A stretch of 64,000 nt of DNA from contig NZ_CP061008.1 in the NCBI RefSeq assembly GCF_014490035.1, positions 2,914,001 through 2,978,000 on the forward strand. Reading direction: 5' to 3'. The notes under the pieces are model-generated. The model did no database searches and was not told where the DNA came from. It worked only from the letters and a program-made list of their open reading frames with translations. Below are positions 25,204 to 33,643 of this stretch, one piece after another. How positions within the stretch are numbered: position 1 is the first letter of the stretch; every line of letters starts with the position of its first letter. This stretch comes from Achromobacter xylosoxidans (GTDB taxonomy: Bacteria; Pseudomonadota; Gammaproteobacteria; Burkholderiales; Burkholderiaceae_B). The position numbers were made by a program, and so were the translations under genes.

Positions 25204-28200
25204 ATGATGAAAGATATCTCTGCTCTTCCCGATTACGCTGCACTAAAGAAACTCGCATTGACACTTTGGCAGCAGGATAGCGCCTATCACGGGGCGGCAG
25301 TCATGGTGGGGGCAGGCTTTAGCAGAAGCGCTGCCTCGACGGGTGATGTCACTAAGAAACTACCTCTCTGGAACGATTTTTCAAAAACGCTTTCCGCTGA
25401 GTTGGATTCAGACAGCATGGATCCTCTGCGCTTGGCGGAAGAATATTGCGCCTATTTCGGCAGGCAAGCGCTGCATGATCTGATCAAGAAAGAACTAAAC
25501 GATCCAGCTTGGACGCCTGGCGATCTACATAAATCTCTACTGGAATTGCCATGGTCAGAGGTTTTGACAACAAACTGGGATACTCTGCTAGAGCGTGCAT
25601 CAACCGAGGTGCATCAACCCGTTTACAGCGTGGTATCCAAACAAGAGGATCTGTCCAGCGCAAGATCACCAAGAATCGTCAAATTGCATGGGACGATCGA
25701 TAAAACCCAGGACTTAGTCTTCACTCAGGAAGACTATCGAAAATACCCGCAACATCATGCAGCATTTGTCAATTTTGCGCGTCAGGTATTTATCGAAAAC
25801 GAACTGTGTTTGTTAGGCTTTTCTGGCGATGATCCAAATTTCATCCAATGGGCCGGGTGGGTCAGAGATCATCTGGCAATGCACGCCAGACGAATATATC
25901 TCGTTGGAGCCCTGGGATTGAACTCCGCAAAGCGGAAATATTTGGAATCAATAAATGTTGCGCCAATCGACTTGGGTGACTTGGTTGCAGCCTACGATGA
26001 ACGCGATATCAGACATCTAGAAGCGACAAGGATATTCATCCAAGCGCTAAAAGATCTTAAGCCTAAACAAGCTTGGGAATGGGCTCCAGCGCAACTGCAT
26101 AGTACAACAGCGACTGGAACCGAGGCTTCCAGAGCTAATCAAGATGCCAGCCGTGCGGCCAAGTTGCTGGAGGAGAGGCTTCCGTCTTTGGAGAAAGATA
26201 GATCCTCTTACCCTGGTTGGTTGGTCTGCCCATATCCGGAGCGATTCGAGTTGCAAGGGCAGATAGCCGATCCTTGGCCAACCCCCAAGAACTTGTCTGC
26301 AATGGACGAAAATTATAAAGCCAAGCTATTGTACGAGATCACATGGAATTACCAAGTAACCTATGAGGCTATACCATCTTGGTTGGCGAATGAGTTGCTT
26401 CTCGTATGTGATCCAGATAAGCCATGCATTTTGACAAAAAAACAGCAGTTGGAAATTGCTCTTCTTCTATTGAAAAACACGCGTTGGATGGATAGTCCAG
26501 AAGCCGAGCATATTTTTCAGGTAACAAACGCCATATTGAGGAAAGGAAAGAGATACTGGCCGGAAAGCAGCGATGAACTCACATATCATAATGCCCTCGC
26601 AGTGCGCGATAGGTTCGATTATGCTGCGTTGGAGCAATGCGTCGAGAAAATTACTAGTAGCGATCCTGTTTGGAAATTGAGAAAAGCTGCTCTGCTTGCC
26701 GAACTTGGGAGTTTTGGTGATGGCGAGACGCTGATAGCAGAGGCATATAAGGAGCTCTTAGTCCAGTATCGAAATGATCGCAACTCGATTCATGTCCTTT
26801 CGCGCTTAGCTTGGGCGCATTGGTTAATGCGTGGTGTCGATATGTCGTCATTTAGCGAAGACTTCAAAGCGTTCCCATCCAGCTATCGGGATTCCAAGTG
26901 TGATCCATGGAATCACGTTGAGTATATTAGAGAACGGATAGCCAAAGGGCTGGATAAACAGGAGAAAGAACGGGCAATCGAACCTTTATTCGAACCGGGA
27001 TGTTACAGAGATAACGCCAATACACTGAGTTTTAGCAATGAACTGCATCCATTGTTTCTGCTCGAGGGTGTTTCTGGTGCCGTAGGCATTCCACTGCGAT
27101 GGAACGGTGTTAGTTTTCTTGGTGAACAAGCGGCTAGGCTCGCCGAGCTGGAAGGAATTGATAATGTTCATCGCTTTGCATTGGCTATCCGTTCAGCGAA
27201 TAGTGATACCTCAGATGTCTTAAAAAATATATTCTCAAGAATTCGGGTTGCTTGTTATTCGGACGATGATGTGGTTTTTTTACTGAATCAATGCACTCGG
27301 GCGATTAACTATTGGGCAGAAAAATGGAGAGAGAAATCTACATCTGTTGCGCATATCGCTATTGAGCGTCTGCGAGTCTTTGTTGAGGTTATGGCACGTG
27401 TTTCAGTGCGAGCCACACCGGAAAAGGCAAAAGAGATTTTTCGTTTTACCATGTCTCTAGGTAAAAGATCTGAGTTTCATCATTTTTGGCTTTTCGATCC
27501 AGTTAATCATCTGGCAAATTTCTCTCTCGAGAGTATTCCAGAGTCCCAGCAGTATGATGTTCTGCTGGATGCTTTGTCGTTTCCGCTTTCAAATGAAATA
27601 GGGGTTAATGACCGTAAAGAGTGGCCTAATCCAGTCGTAAAATATCCTGGGAAAAGGAAGCAAGACTCTGCTCTTGATCGTCGTATAGATGAAATAATAG
27701 ACCTCATCGCGCCGTGCTCATCTCAAAGCGCGCCAGCCCTCATGCGCCTTTTGCCGTTGATTGAGAAGTGCTTTCTGACAGATCTAGAGCTCAAGAAAAT
27801 CGCAGAGAAAGTGTGGGGGAGTGATCCCGATATTCATGCTCTTCCTGAAACAGGTTTGCTCAGGTATGTACTACTTGAACTCCCCGCGCCAGAATCTTTT
27901 GCTGTGAAAGTTCTTGTCAGGCGCTATCTGTTTGAGGCAAAAGGTGCAAACTTGCTTAGTAGGGAGCTTCTGACAGATATTGCCAATGCCGCGCAAGCGA
28001 AAAATATCAATGAACTGCCGTCTGCAGATCAGGCTGTCGATTACTTCGAGCAGCTAATTGTTTGGCGGCCGAAGAAAAAAGGTGACATGTTCGGCTTTTC
28101 CCAGCATGAAGAAAACCGAACTGCTGAACTAATCGGCAAGGTTTTGGCTCGATCAGTTGTTCCTTCACTTCCTAAGGAGAGATTGACTGAAGACCGCTTT

Positions 28201-28758
28201 CAAAGCCTATGTGCGTTTTATTCCGACAACGAAGCGCCAGCAGTCTTAGTCGCATTCTCGTACTTTGTTGTAGCGAACGAGAAATTTTCTGAGCGCGTGG
28301 AAAGGTTGATCAGACAAGGGTTTCAATCGGGCAGTGAAAGTAGGCTGGCATATGCTTCATATGCCCTTTTGATCTGGAGAAATCAGAACGAGTCGCCTGC
28401 TCTGGATAGATTGATCTTAAGGCTGATTTATCTTATAGGGGAAAATAGAATAAAAGGTTTGTCCGCGCTGCTTTGGACTGTTGATCAAATGTATTGCAAA
28501 AATTATCTTTCTGACGAAAATGTCGAATCATTGGTAGAAATACTTCCAGTTATATTTGATAATTCAGACTACAGAAAAATATCTCCCTCCGGTCGGGAGT
28601 CGGTTAGTGTTTCGTTTGTGCGTGCGGCGTGTGTCAGGCTGGTAGGAAATATCGTTAGAAATAGTCAGAATCAGAATGGCGAGTTACTTCGAATCTTGGA
28701 GGATGCTAAGCACGACGCCCTTCCCGAAGTTAGGTTTGTTGAAATAAATAATGCATAG
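25204..28758 (+). CDS. SIR2-domain protein with long helical C-terminus (putative anti-phage effector)
   Basis: 1184 residues. The SIR2 fold occupies ~30-260: GAGFS at 36-40 (NAD-binding loop), TTNWD at 122-126, KLHG at 160-163 with the catalytic His162, and GFSGDDPNF at 205-213, all intact. The remaining ~900 residues are helical, repeat-like, with no recognised motif, a layout shared with the large SIR2 defence proteins (DSR-type and relatives) in which the C-terminal part senses phage and the SIR2 domain depletes NAD+. Defence and NADase activity are inferred. No good ribosome site precedes the ATG ATG at 25204; two adjacent starts exist. AT-rich codon use and flanking island motifs point to transfer. 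No partner gene overlaps it. Confidence 0.88.
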   Translation: MMKDISALPDYAALKKLALTLWQQDSAYHGAAVMVGAGFSRSAASTGDVTKKLPLWNDFSKTLSAELDSDSMDPLRLAEEYCAYFGRQALHDLIKKELNDPAWTPGDLHKSLLELPWSEVLTTNWDTLLERASTEVHQPVYSVVSKQEDLSSARSPRIVKLHGTIDKTQDLVFTQEDYRKYPQHHAAFVNFARQVFIENELCLLGFSGDDPNFIQWAGWVRDHLAMHARRIYLVGALGLNSAKRKYLESINVAPIDLGDLVAAYDERDIRHLEATRIFIQALKDLKPKQAWEWAPAQLHSTTATGTEASRANQDASRAAKLLEERLPSLEKDRSSYPGWLVCPYPERFELQGQIADPWPTPKNLSAMDENYKAKLLYEITWNYQVTYEAIPSWLANELLLVCDPDKPCILTKKQQLEIALLLLKNTRWMDSPEAEHIFQVTNAILRKGKRYWPESSDELTYHNALAVRDRFDYAALEQCVEKITSSDPVWKLRKAALLAELGSFGDGETLIAEAYKELLVQYRNDRNSIHVLSRLAWAHWLMRGVDMSSFSEDFKAFPSSYRDSKCDPWNHVEYIRERIAKGLDKQEKERAIEPLFEPGCYRDNANTLSFSNELHPLFLLEGVSGAVGIPLRWNGVSFLGEQAARLAELEGIDNVHRFALAIRSANSDTSDVLKNIFSRIRVACYSDDDVVFLLNQCTRAINYWAEKWREKSTSVAHIAIERLRVFVEVMARVSVRATPEKAKEIFRFTMSLGKRSEFHHFWLFDPVNHLANFSLESIPESQQYDVLLDALSFPLSNEIGVNDRKEWPNPVVKYPGKRKQDSALDRRIDEIIDLIAPCSSQSAPALMRLLPLIEKCFLTDLELKKIAEKVWGSDPDIHALPETGLLRYVLLELPAPESFAVKVLVRRYLFEAKGANLLSRELLTDIANAAQAKNINELPSADQAVDYFEQLIVWRPKKKGDMFGFSQHEENRTAELIGKVLARSVVPSLPKERLTEDRFQSLCAFYSDNEAPAVLVAFSYFVVANEKFSERVERLIRQGFQSGSESRLAYASYALLIWRNQNESPALDRLILRLIYLIGENRIKGLSALLWTVDQMYCKNYLSDENVESLVEILPVIFDNSDYRKISPSGRESVSVSFVRAACVRLVGNIVRNSQNQNGELLRILEDAKHDALPEVRFVEINNA

Positions 28759-28764
28759 AAAAAT

Positions 28765-28813
28765 AAGGTGGTCAGACTAAAATTTGACCATCCAAATTGT
28801 AGTCTGAAACCTT
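28765..28813. repeat. Island repeat, copy 4 (complete inverted repeat)
   Basis: Left arm AAGGTGGTCAGACTAAAATT (from 28765) and right arm CAAATTGTAGTCTGAAACCTT-type sequence ending at 28813 pair with one bulge and few mismatches. It begins 7 bp after the SIR2 stop, the same spacing as copy 2 after gene A, and is followed by TTTTTT-like bases (28812-28817), so it probably also terminates transcription. Confidence 0.8.
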
Positions 28814-28847
28814 TTTTGCATTTTCGAAAAATACGGAGAGGGCAGCA

Positions 28848-29243
28848 ATGGGAGTGCTTTGGACGGTTTGGCCAATAGACACGCAGATGAAGGCTTGGCT
28901 TGATGAACAAGGCATTGCACATTCGGATGCCTGCTCGCGCTTTCCGACTGGATGCGAGATCAAAGCAGTCTTATCTAAGCTTCAGGGTTTTAACGTAGAA
29001 AGCCGCGCCAATGGGATCGACGGTTCGTGGCAAGCATGGATTACGTCGGCTCTCGGTGGGGAGAGTGCCGAATGGACACTGCTTAACATCAGTGAGTATT
29101 CGGGCGACCAAGAGGAACAACGACTTTGGTTTGAGAAGGGCTCGGAATCTCTGATAAAGAGAGTTCTCGGTGGACTGGTCAAGTCAACAGGACCTCTTGT
29201 GCTAATCGACGACGCGAGTGGTCAGCCGCAGGTCATTGTCTGA
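28848..29243 (+). CDS. Island gene C, unknown 131-residue protein
   Basis: 131 residues, soluble, acidic. GGAGAGGGCAGC precedes the ATG. Contains WTVWPIDTQMKAWLDEQGI, GCEIKAVLSKLQGFNVESR and GPLVLIDDASGQPQVIV; predicted alpha/beta. No family recognised. It is the last coding cassette in the island, with motif copies on either side, 34 bp upstream and ~70 bp downstream. Could be an immunity, regulator or unrelated passenger protein. Confidence 0.65.
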   Translation: MGVLWTVWPIDTQMKAWLDEQGIAHSDACSRFPTGCEIKAVLSKLQGFNVESRANGIDGSWQAWITSALGGESAEWTLLNISEYSGDQEEQRLWFEKGSESLIKRVLGGLVKSTGPLVLIDDASGQPQVIV

Positions 29244-29313
29244 CTTCGTCGCCGAGATGTACACGTAGCGATGCTTCGCCCTCAGTGAGATATATTCTAG
29301 GGTAGTAGCGGAT

Positions 29314-29334
29314 AATGTGTCAGACTACAATTTC
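29314..29334 (-). repeat. Island repeat, copy 5 (half site, right border)
   Basis: AATGTGTCAGACTACAATTT, the left-arm form of the island motif, without a partner arm. It is the last copy in the window; to its right base composition returns to the high-GC background within a few hundred bases. Confidence 0.7.
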
Positions 29335-29349
29335 ATCTACCGCATGCAG

Positions 29350-29649
29350 TCAATCGTCACCCGGTGCGCTTTCCCCAAGATTGGATTCGTCAAGATTCGA
29401 CCCCACAAGGTCCGCCATGTGATCGCATAGGCTTTCAATTCCTCCGATCAAATTGGACATAATCCAAGCATCTAGCGGTCGCCCGCCACTAGCCTCAGGC
29501 TCATTCGCGCCGTTCCCCACAATTCGAGCAATAGCCCAAATCGCAGCGCACGCCCGTTCCATTTTCCGAAAGTCCGCAAACCGCACAGTGCAGAACTCCG
29601 GATCGTCCGGCGTAGCCCATCGGTCATGAGTCAAAGGGTGATCGTTCAT
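29350..29649 (-). CDS. Hypothetical protein, 99 residues
   Basis: Begins MNDHPLTHDRWATPDDPEF at 29649 with GGAG 7 bp upstream; the frame is open further upstream but has no better start. Helical core MERACAAIWAIARIVGNG ... LDAWIMSNLIGGIESLCDHM and a degenerate acidic tail. No family recognised; its ends lie between the island border and the inverted repeat at 29750-29787, so it may be a border gene of the island. Confidence 0.6.
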   Translation of the reverse strand: MNDHPLTHDRWATPDDPEFCTVRFADFRKMERACAAIWAIARIVGNGANEPEASGGRPLDAWIMSNLIGGIESLCDHMADLVGSNLDESNLGESAPGDD

Positions 29650-29749
29650 CAGCCGCTCCAGTATTGACGTAATAAAGAGAAGGCAGTCGCTATTGCAGCG
29701 ACCATGTCGTCCGTCTTTTCCAGCTGTCAATCTGGGCGATCTTTGTGGG

Positions 29750-29787
29750 ATTGCGATGCCAGTATCGAGTCCGGCGGGCATCGCAAT
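29750..29787. promoter_or_regulatory. Inverted repeat upstream of the 99-residue gene
   Basis: Perfect 11-bp arms ATTGCGATGCC (29750-29760) and GGCATCGCAAT (29777-29787), 16-nt spacer, 100 bp upstream of the leftward gene and ahead of the rightward small lipoprotein. Could be an operator or an RNA hairpin. Confidence 0.4.
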
Positions 29788-29929
29788 CAAGCGTGACCCG
29801 TGCCAAATTGAGCACACTTGAGCCCAAATCCACGCCATGCATTGCGGCCATTTCCAGTTCAGGCTCAGGTCACGCCGGCTCAGTCGTCATCTCCATCCCT
29901 TACACTTACTCCGATCACCAGGGAGCGAT

Positions 29930-30142
29930 ATGTCGATTCAAAGATTGGGCCGTTGCAGCATCCTCTTGTTCCTTGCCGCCTTGAGCTCCGGATGCTCATT
30001 AGGCGGCGAGTGCGGATGGAACCGCAGCAGCTGCATGTATGAGGGCAAGTACGAAGAGGGCGAGGAAGACTACGCGGAAGACGAAGCGAAGCGCTTGAAC
30101 AAGAACTCATCTGATCGGTTGCGCCGCAGTTCTGGCAATTGA
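29930..30142 (+). CDS. Small lipoprotein
   Basis: 70 residues from an ATG with AGGGAG 5 bp upstream, MSIQRLGRCSILLFLAALSSGC: a short lipoprotein signal with lipobox SSGC at residues ~19-22. The mature part has Cys residues in GECGW and SSCMYEG, then a very acidic/basic low-complexity tail (EGEEDYAEDEAKRLNK). Likely envelope-anchored; function unknown. It is too small for a confident family call. Confidence 0.65.
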   Translation: MSIQRLGRCSILLFLAALSSGCSLGGECGWNRSSCMYEGKYEEGEEDYAEDEAKRLNKNSSDRLRRSSGN

Positions 30143-30175
30143 TCCGCGGATTGGGCTCTTCAAGCCCGTGAGGTC

Positions 30176-30751
30176 CTAGCTTGAGACCTGCCAGTCGCGA
30201 AACTGCTTGAACAAGCGAAACCCGACATAGGTTTCGCTCCTGACCCAGCGCAGCCGGTAGTAGCAATCCCAGTAGCTGGTCATGCGTTGCTGCGCCAGAT
30301 CCAGAAAGGCCGGATTGCCTCGAAGAACCGTTCCATAGGCGCGCTTGTCCAGCAAGGGCAAGCGCGCCTCGATGTCCTGCAGGATTTCCACGACGTATTC
30401 GCTGCAGAGCTGGACCACGAATGGCACAACCCAAGGCTCGGAAGCCGCAGCGAGCCGCTCAATCTGGCGCTGGCGCACGTGGCCATCATGATGGCGTGAC
30501 TGTATGCACGCGTAGATCAGTGCCTGGGGTTCGTCCAGCTTGGAAGACAAGGAGTCGCCGCCCCCATGCTGAACGCGATAGGGCAGGGTCAATGACTCGT
30601 CCTGCACGATGACGGACAATCCGCGGCCGCTCATGACCGAGGGGCAGATCTCCTCGGCGATATGTGCCACTTCGGTTCGCAGTCGCGCGGGGAAGGCCGC
30701 TGTTAGCAGCGCCGTCTGCTCCGGGGATGCCTTGCGCGGGCGAGAGGACAT
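30176..30751 (-). CDS. Conserved hypothetical protein
   Basis: 191 residues, soluble. Features include AFPARLRTEVAHIAEEICPSVMSGRGLSV (in parts) and YRVQHGGGD, and an aromatic C-terminus RMTSYWDCYYRLRWVRSETYVGFRLF. No domain recognised. Weak ribosome site, so the exact start is uncertain. High-GC codon use places it outside the island. Confidence 0.65.
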   Translation of the reverse strand: MSSRPRKASPEQTALLTAAFPARLRTEVAHIAEEICPSVMSGRGLSVIVQDESLTLPYRVQHGGGDSLSSKLDEPQALIYACIQSRHHDGHVRQRQIERLAAASEPWVVPFVVQLCSEYVVEILQDIEARLPLLDKRAYGTVLRGNPAFLDLAQQRMTSYWDCYYRLRWVRSETYVGFRLFKQFRDWQVSS

Positions 30752-30860
30752 GTGGGGAATGCTGCTCGAATGGCGTTCACCGCGTCATGCGGTGCATCCG
30801 GCAGCAGACGACGGCACGCACCACGGATGCTGACGCTGCTGCATGAAGCACGACAGGCGC

Positions 30861-31721
30861 TTATGCCGCCGCCTCTGCAGGTTTCTGCACAAAGAACCGA
30901 TCCTTCAATTCTTGCAACCCAATCCTCTCCAGCATCTCCGTCAGCCGCTCAGCCGCCTTCCTGCGCGGCAAATCCTTGTACTGCGCGATGATGAGCTCAT
31001 TCTTCATCGAATGCTCCCATCCCACCAGCTCAGTCACGCTGACCTGATACCCATGCGCTTCCAGTTGCAAGCAGCGCAGCACATTGGTGATCTGGCTCCC
31101 AAACTCCCGCGTATGTAGCGGATGCCGCCAAATCTCAGCCAGCGGATCAGCCAGCGCCTTCGCCTTGTTCTTGCGCAGCACCGACGCCACTTCCGCCTGG
31201 CAGCAAGGCACGACGACGATGTACTTGGCCTTCTTCTCCAAGGCGAAGTGGATCGCGTCGTCGGTGGCGGTGTTGCAGGCGTGCAGGGCGGTGACGACGT
31301 CGATTGTGGCGGGCAGTTTGTCCGACGTGATGGAATCGGCCACCGACAGGTTCAGGAACGACATGCCGCCAAAACCCAGCCGCTTGGCCAGTTCTTCCGA
31401 CGACTTCACCAGTTCTTCGCGGGTTTCGATGCCGTAGATGTGGGAGCCGTTCTTCAGCGCCTCGGGCTGTTCCTTGAAGAACAGGTCATAGAGGATGAAG
31501 CCCAAATACGACTTGCCCGCGCCGTGGTCGGCGAGGGTGACGGCGCCGCGTTGTTGTTGGACGTCTTTGAGCAGCGGTTCGATGAACTGGAACAGGTGGT
31601 AGACCTGTTTCAGCTTGCGGCGGCTGTCCTGGTTCATCTTGCCGTCGCGGGTCAGGATGTGCAGGGCCTTGAGCAGTTCGATCGACTGGCCGGGGCGGAT
31701 GTCGTGGGTTTTGTCGGACAT
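30861..31721 (-). CDS. SAM-dependent methyltransferase (predicted)
   Basis: 286 residues from ATG 31721. The SAM-binding motif region is VTLADHGAGKSYLGFILYDLF, followed by IYGIETREELVKSSEELAKRLGF (motif II acidic Glu) and VVTALHACNTATDDAIHFAL, IVVVPCCQAEV, which match the Methyltransf_32-type family of Rossmann methyltransferases. The C-terminal ~60 residues are helical. Substrate unknown (rRNA, tRNA or protein are all possible). No ribosome site is visible; instead a 10-bp hairpin of the duplicated element at 31722-31769 lies just upstream of the ATG and could control translation. Confidence 0.8.
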   Translation of the reverse strand: MSDKTHDIRPGQSIELLKALHILTRDGKMNQDSRRKLKQVYHLFQFIEPLLKDVQQQRGAVTLADHGAGKSYLGFILYDLFFKEQPEALKNGSHIYGIETREELVKSSEELAKRLGFGGMSFLNLSVADSITSDKLPATIDVVTALHACNTATDDAIHFALEKKAKYIVVVPCCQAEVASVLRKNKAKALADPLAEIWRHPLHTREFGSQITNVLRCLQLEAHGYQVSVTELVGWEHSMKNELIIAQYKDLPRRKAAERLTEMLERIGLQELKDRFFVQKPAEAAA

Positions 31722-31769
31722 GGGGTAAGGCAATGCGCCCCGCGATGGGCGGGGCGCATAAGAAGGCGG
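31722..31769. repeat. Duplicated hairpin element, copy 1
   Basis: 48 bp with a perfect stem ATGCGCCCCG / CGGGGCGCAT around a 7-nt loop, directly before the methyltransferase ATG. The same 48-bp unit recurs at 33262-33309 with three differences. Confidence 0.8.
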
Positions 31770-31941
31770 AAAGCGTCAGTTTAACGAAAACGCGGCCGGC
31801 CCTGGCGGAACGGGCGTGGACTGTGCCTCTTCTAGTGATTCGCATGATTTGGCATGCGAGTAACATGCCCGATGCGATTGGAGCAGGTCATGCATTTCTG
31901 AAAGCGCCCACCGCCAGGGCGGGCGCAGGGAGAGTCATCAA

Positions 31942-32346
31942 ATGTTCAGCCACATCACTGTCGGGACGCGTGATCTTGAACGCGCGGGCCGTTTTTATGA
32001 CGCGGTGCTGCTTCCGCTTGGATTGAAGCGTCGCGTTGTCACGCCGGATGGCGGGCCCTTGGCGCTTTGCTGGGTGACCGGTCAGGCGCTGCTGCCGCGC
32101 TTCTACGTCTACATGCCCTACGACGGCGAGCCGGCGACGGTGGGCAATGGCAGCATGGTCGCTTTTCTGGCTCCTTCGCAGGAAGCCGTGAGCACGGCCC
32201 ATGCGGGCGGTCTGGCGCAGGGCGGGACGGACGAAGGCGCGCCGGGCGCGCGTCCTCATTACGGTGACGGCTACTTCGGCGCGTATCTGCGCGATCCCGA
32301 TGGGAACAAGGTCCATATCGTCCATCGCGGGGACCTCCCTCTGTAA
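31942..32346 (+). CDS. VOC (glyoxalase/dioxygenase fold) protein
   Basis: 134 residues. MFSHITVGTRDLERAGRFYDAVLLPLGL is the first betaalphabetabetabeta unit, with His at position 4 as a possible metal ligand. The second unit ends HYGDGYFGAYLRDPDGNKVHIVHRG, with the typical DPDGN turn. Metal ligands can be assigned only partly. Members include glyoxalase I, fosfomycin resistance proteins and dioxygenases; this short form is uncharacterised. Next is a LysE exporter gene in the same direction (36-bp gap), so co-transcription is likely. Confidence 0.85.
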   Translation: MFSHITVGTRDLERAGRFYDAVLLPLGLKRRVVTPDGGPLALCWVTGQALLPRFYVYMPYDGEPATVGNGSMVAFLAPSQEAVSTAHAGGLAQGGTDEGAPGARPHYGDGYFGAYLRDPDGNKVHIVHRGDLPL

Positions 32347-32382
32347 CGCTGGATACGTCCTGGCATCCCTGGAGAAACGCAG

Positions 32383-33012
32383 ATGCTCGTGAGTCAGCTC
32401 GCTCTTGTGTACGGCACTTATCTGATTGCCACCGCCAGTCCCGGACCCAGCAATATGGCGATCATGGCAACGGCGATGCGTGACGGCCGTGTGCCGGCGC
32501 TTGCGTTGGCGGCGGGCGTGATTACGGGCTCTCTATTCTGGGCGACGCTGGCGGCGACGGGCATTTCCGCTGTGCTGGCGGCGTCCGCGCAGGCGCTTTA
32601 CATCATGAAGATGGTGGGCGGCGTCTACCTGCTCTATCTGGCGTTCCGCACCGGCAGGTCGGCGCTGAGGCCGGGCGCGGCCTTTGTGAATGTGAAAACG
32701 GGCCGTGCGACGCCGCGCTATCGGGTGCTCTACCGCCAGGGCGTGCTCATGCACATCGGCAACCCCAAGGCGGTGCTGGCCTGGATGGCGATCATGTCGC
32801 TGGGGCTGGGGGAGAGCGCGTCGAACGGCACCTTGCCCGCGATCATCGGCGGTTGCGCGTTGCTCGGCGTGATGGTGTTCGGCGGCTATGCGATCGCCTT
32901 CTCGACCGCGCCAATGATTGCGCTGTACGCCAGGCTGCGGCGCTGGATCGAAGGGACGGTGGCCGTGGTGTTTGGCGTTGCGGGCGTCAAGCTGCTGACC
33001 TGGCAGCGTTGA
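32383..33012 (+). CDS. LysE/RhtB-family exporter
   Basis: 209 residues with six predicted membrane helices. The family signature ASPGPSNMAIMATAMRDGR is at the N-terminus, VGGVYLLYLAFRTGRSAL and HIGNPKAVLAWMAIMSLG in the centre, GVAGVKLLTWQR at the end. RhtB-type transporters export amino acids or derivatives. ATG with GGAG at ~12 bp. Follows the VOC gene closely. Substrate unknown. Confidence 0.88.
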   Translation: MLVSQLALVYGTYLIATASPGPSNMAIMATAMRDGRVPALALAAGVITGSLFWATLAATGISAVLAASAQALYIMKMVGGVYLLYLAFRTGRSALRPGAAFVNVKTGRATPRYRVLYRQGVLMHIGNPKAVLAWMAIMSLGLGESASNGTLPAIIGGCALLGVMVFGGYAIAFSTAPMIALYARLRRWIEGTVAVVFGVAGVKLLTWQR

Positions 33013-33105
33013 TGGGGCGGCTTGTCATGGCCGACCCGTGCCGGCGACGGCAACCCCTGGGCCAAGCGTCCGGCACGCAAGCGGCCGGACGCCACTTCGG
33101 CGAAG

Positions 33106-33259
33106 CCGGCTCGCCCAGGTTCAACATCAAGCGCTACGCGCGTGCGTAGATCGCATCCAAACGCAGCAGATCCAGGATCTCGCCTTCCTTCAAGCCTGTA
33201 TCTTTCAATCCCTGGATGCTGTCGGCATTCACGGCAGGTGGCGCTTCGTTGATCTGGAT
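33106..33259 (-). pseudogene. Decayed 3' fragment of a CMD/AhpD-like gene
   Basis: Minus-strand translation gives RIQINEAPPAVNADSIQGLK, DTGLKEGEILDLLRLDAIYARA-stop-RLMLNLGEP. This matches the last ~50 residues of the intact CMD gene at 37712-38881 (SIQITEAPASVNADSIQ ... RLMLNLGEP). By hand alignment about 25 of ~154 bases differ, and there is an in-frame TAG. The upstream part of the gene is missing and replaced by the hairpin element at 33262. It brackets the autotransporter together with the intact gene. Confidence 0.82.
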
Positions 33260-33261
33260 AC

Positions 33262-33309
33262 GGGGTAAGGCAATGCGCCCCGCGATGGGCGAGGCGCATC
33301 AGTAGGCGG
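33262..33309. repeat. Duplicated hairpin element, copy 2
   Basis: Same 48-bp unit as at 31722-31769, with three base differences, one of which breaks the stem (CGAGGCGCAT). It directly joins the truncated edge of the CMD fragment. Confidence 0.8.
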
Positions 33310-33643
33310 GCCGTGCCCGTGTGACGAACGCGCCTGCCAGGGGCTGCCTCTGGACCCCGACGCCGCACGGAAAACCGCCAGTCTCTACGACTAAAGTCCG
33401 ATGTGCCGGCGACAGGCTGCCGTTACGCTGCGCCCAAGATTCCGCCGCGCAACGCGAGCGGAGCGCAATGGCGCGTATGGCCCTCGCGCTGGCCGGACCC
33501 ACTGGATTCTCTTGTACTGCACGCAAGCAGGCCGCCGCGACGGGACGTGCGGCCTTGTGTGTGCGCGTTTGGATTCGGGACCGTGCTTGCTGCGGCGGAC
33601 CGTGACGGGCCGGCAATGGCATAGGGCATGACAGAGGAACAGC
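33310..33643. other. Region upstream of the autotransporter, no gene seen
   Basis: About 330 high-GC bases with no credible reading frame on either strand; frames present are shadow-like and Arg/Pro-rich. It should hold the autotransporter promoter, but no clear -35/-10 pair was recognised. Confidence 0.5.
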
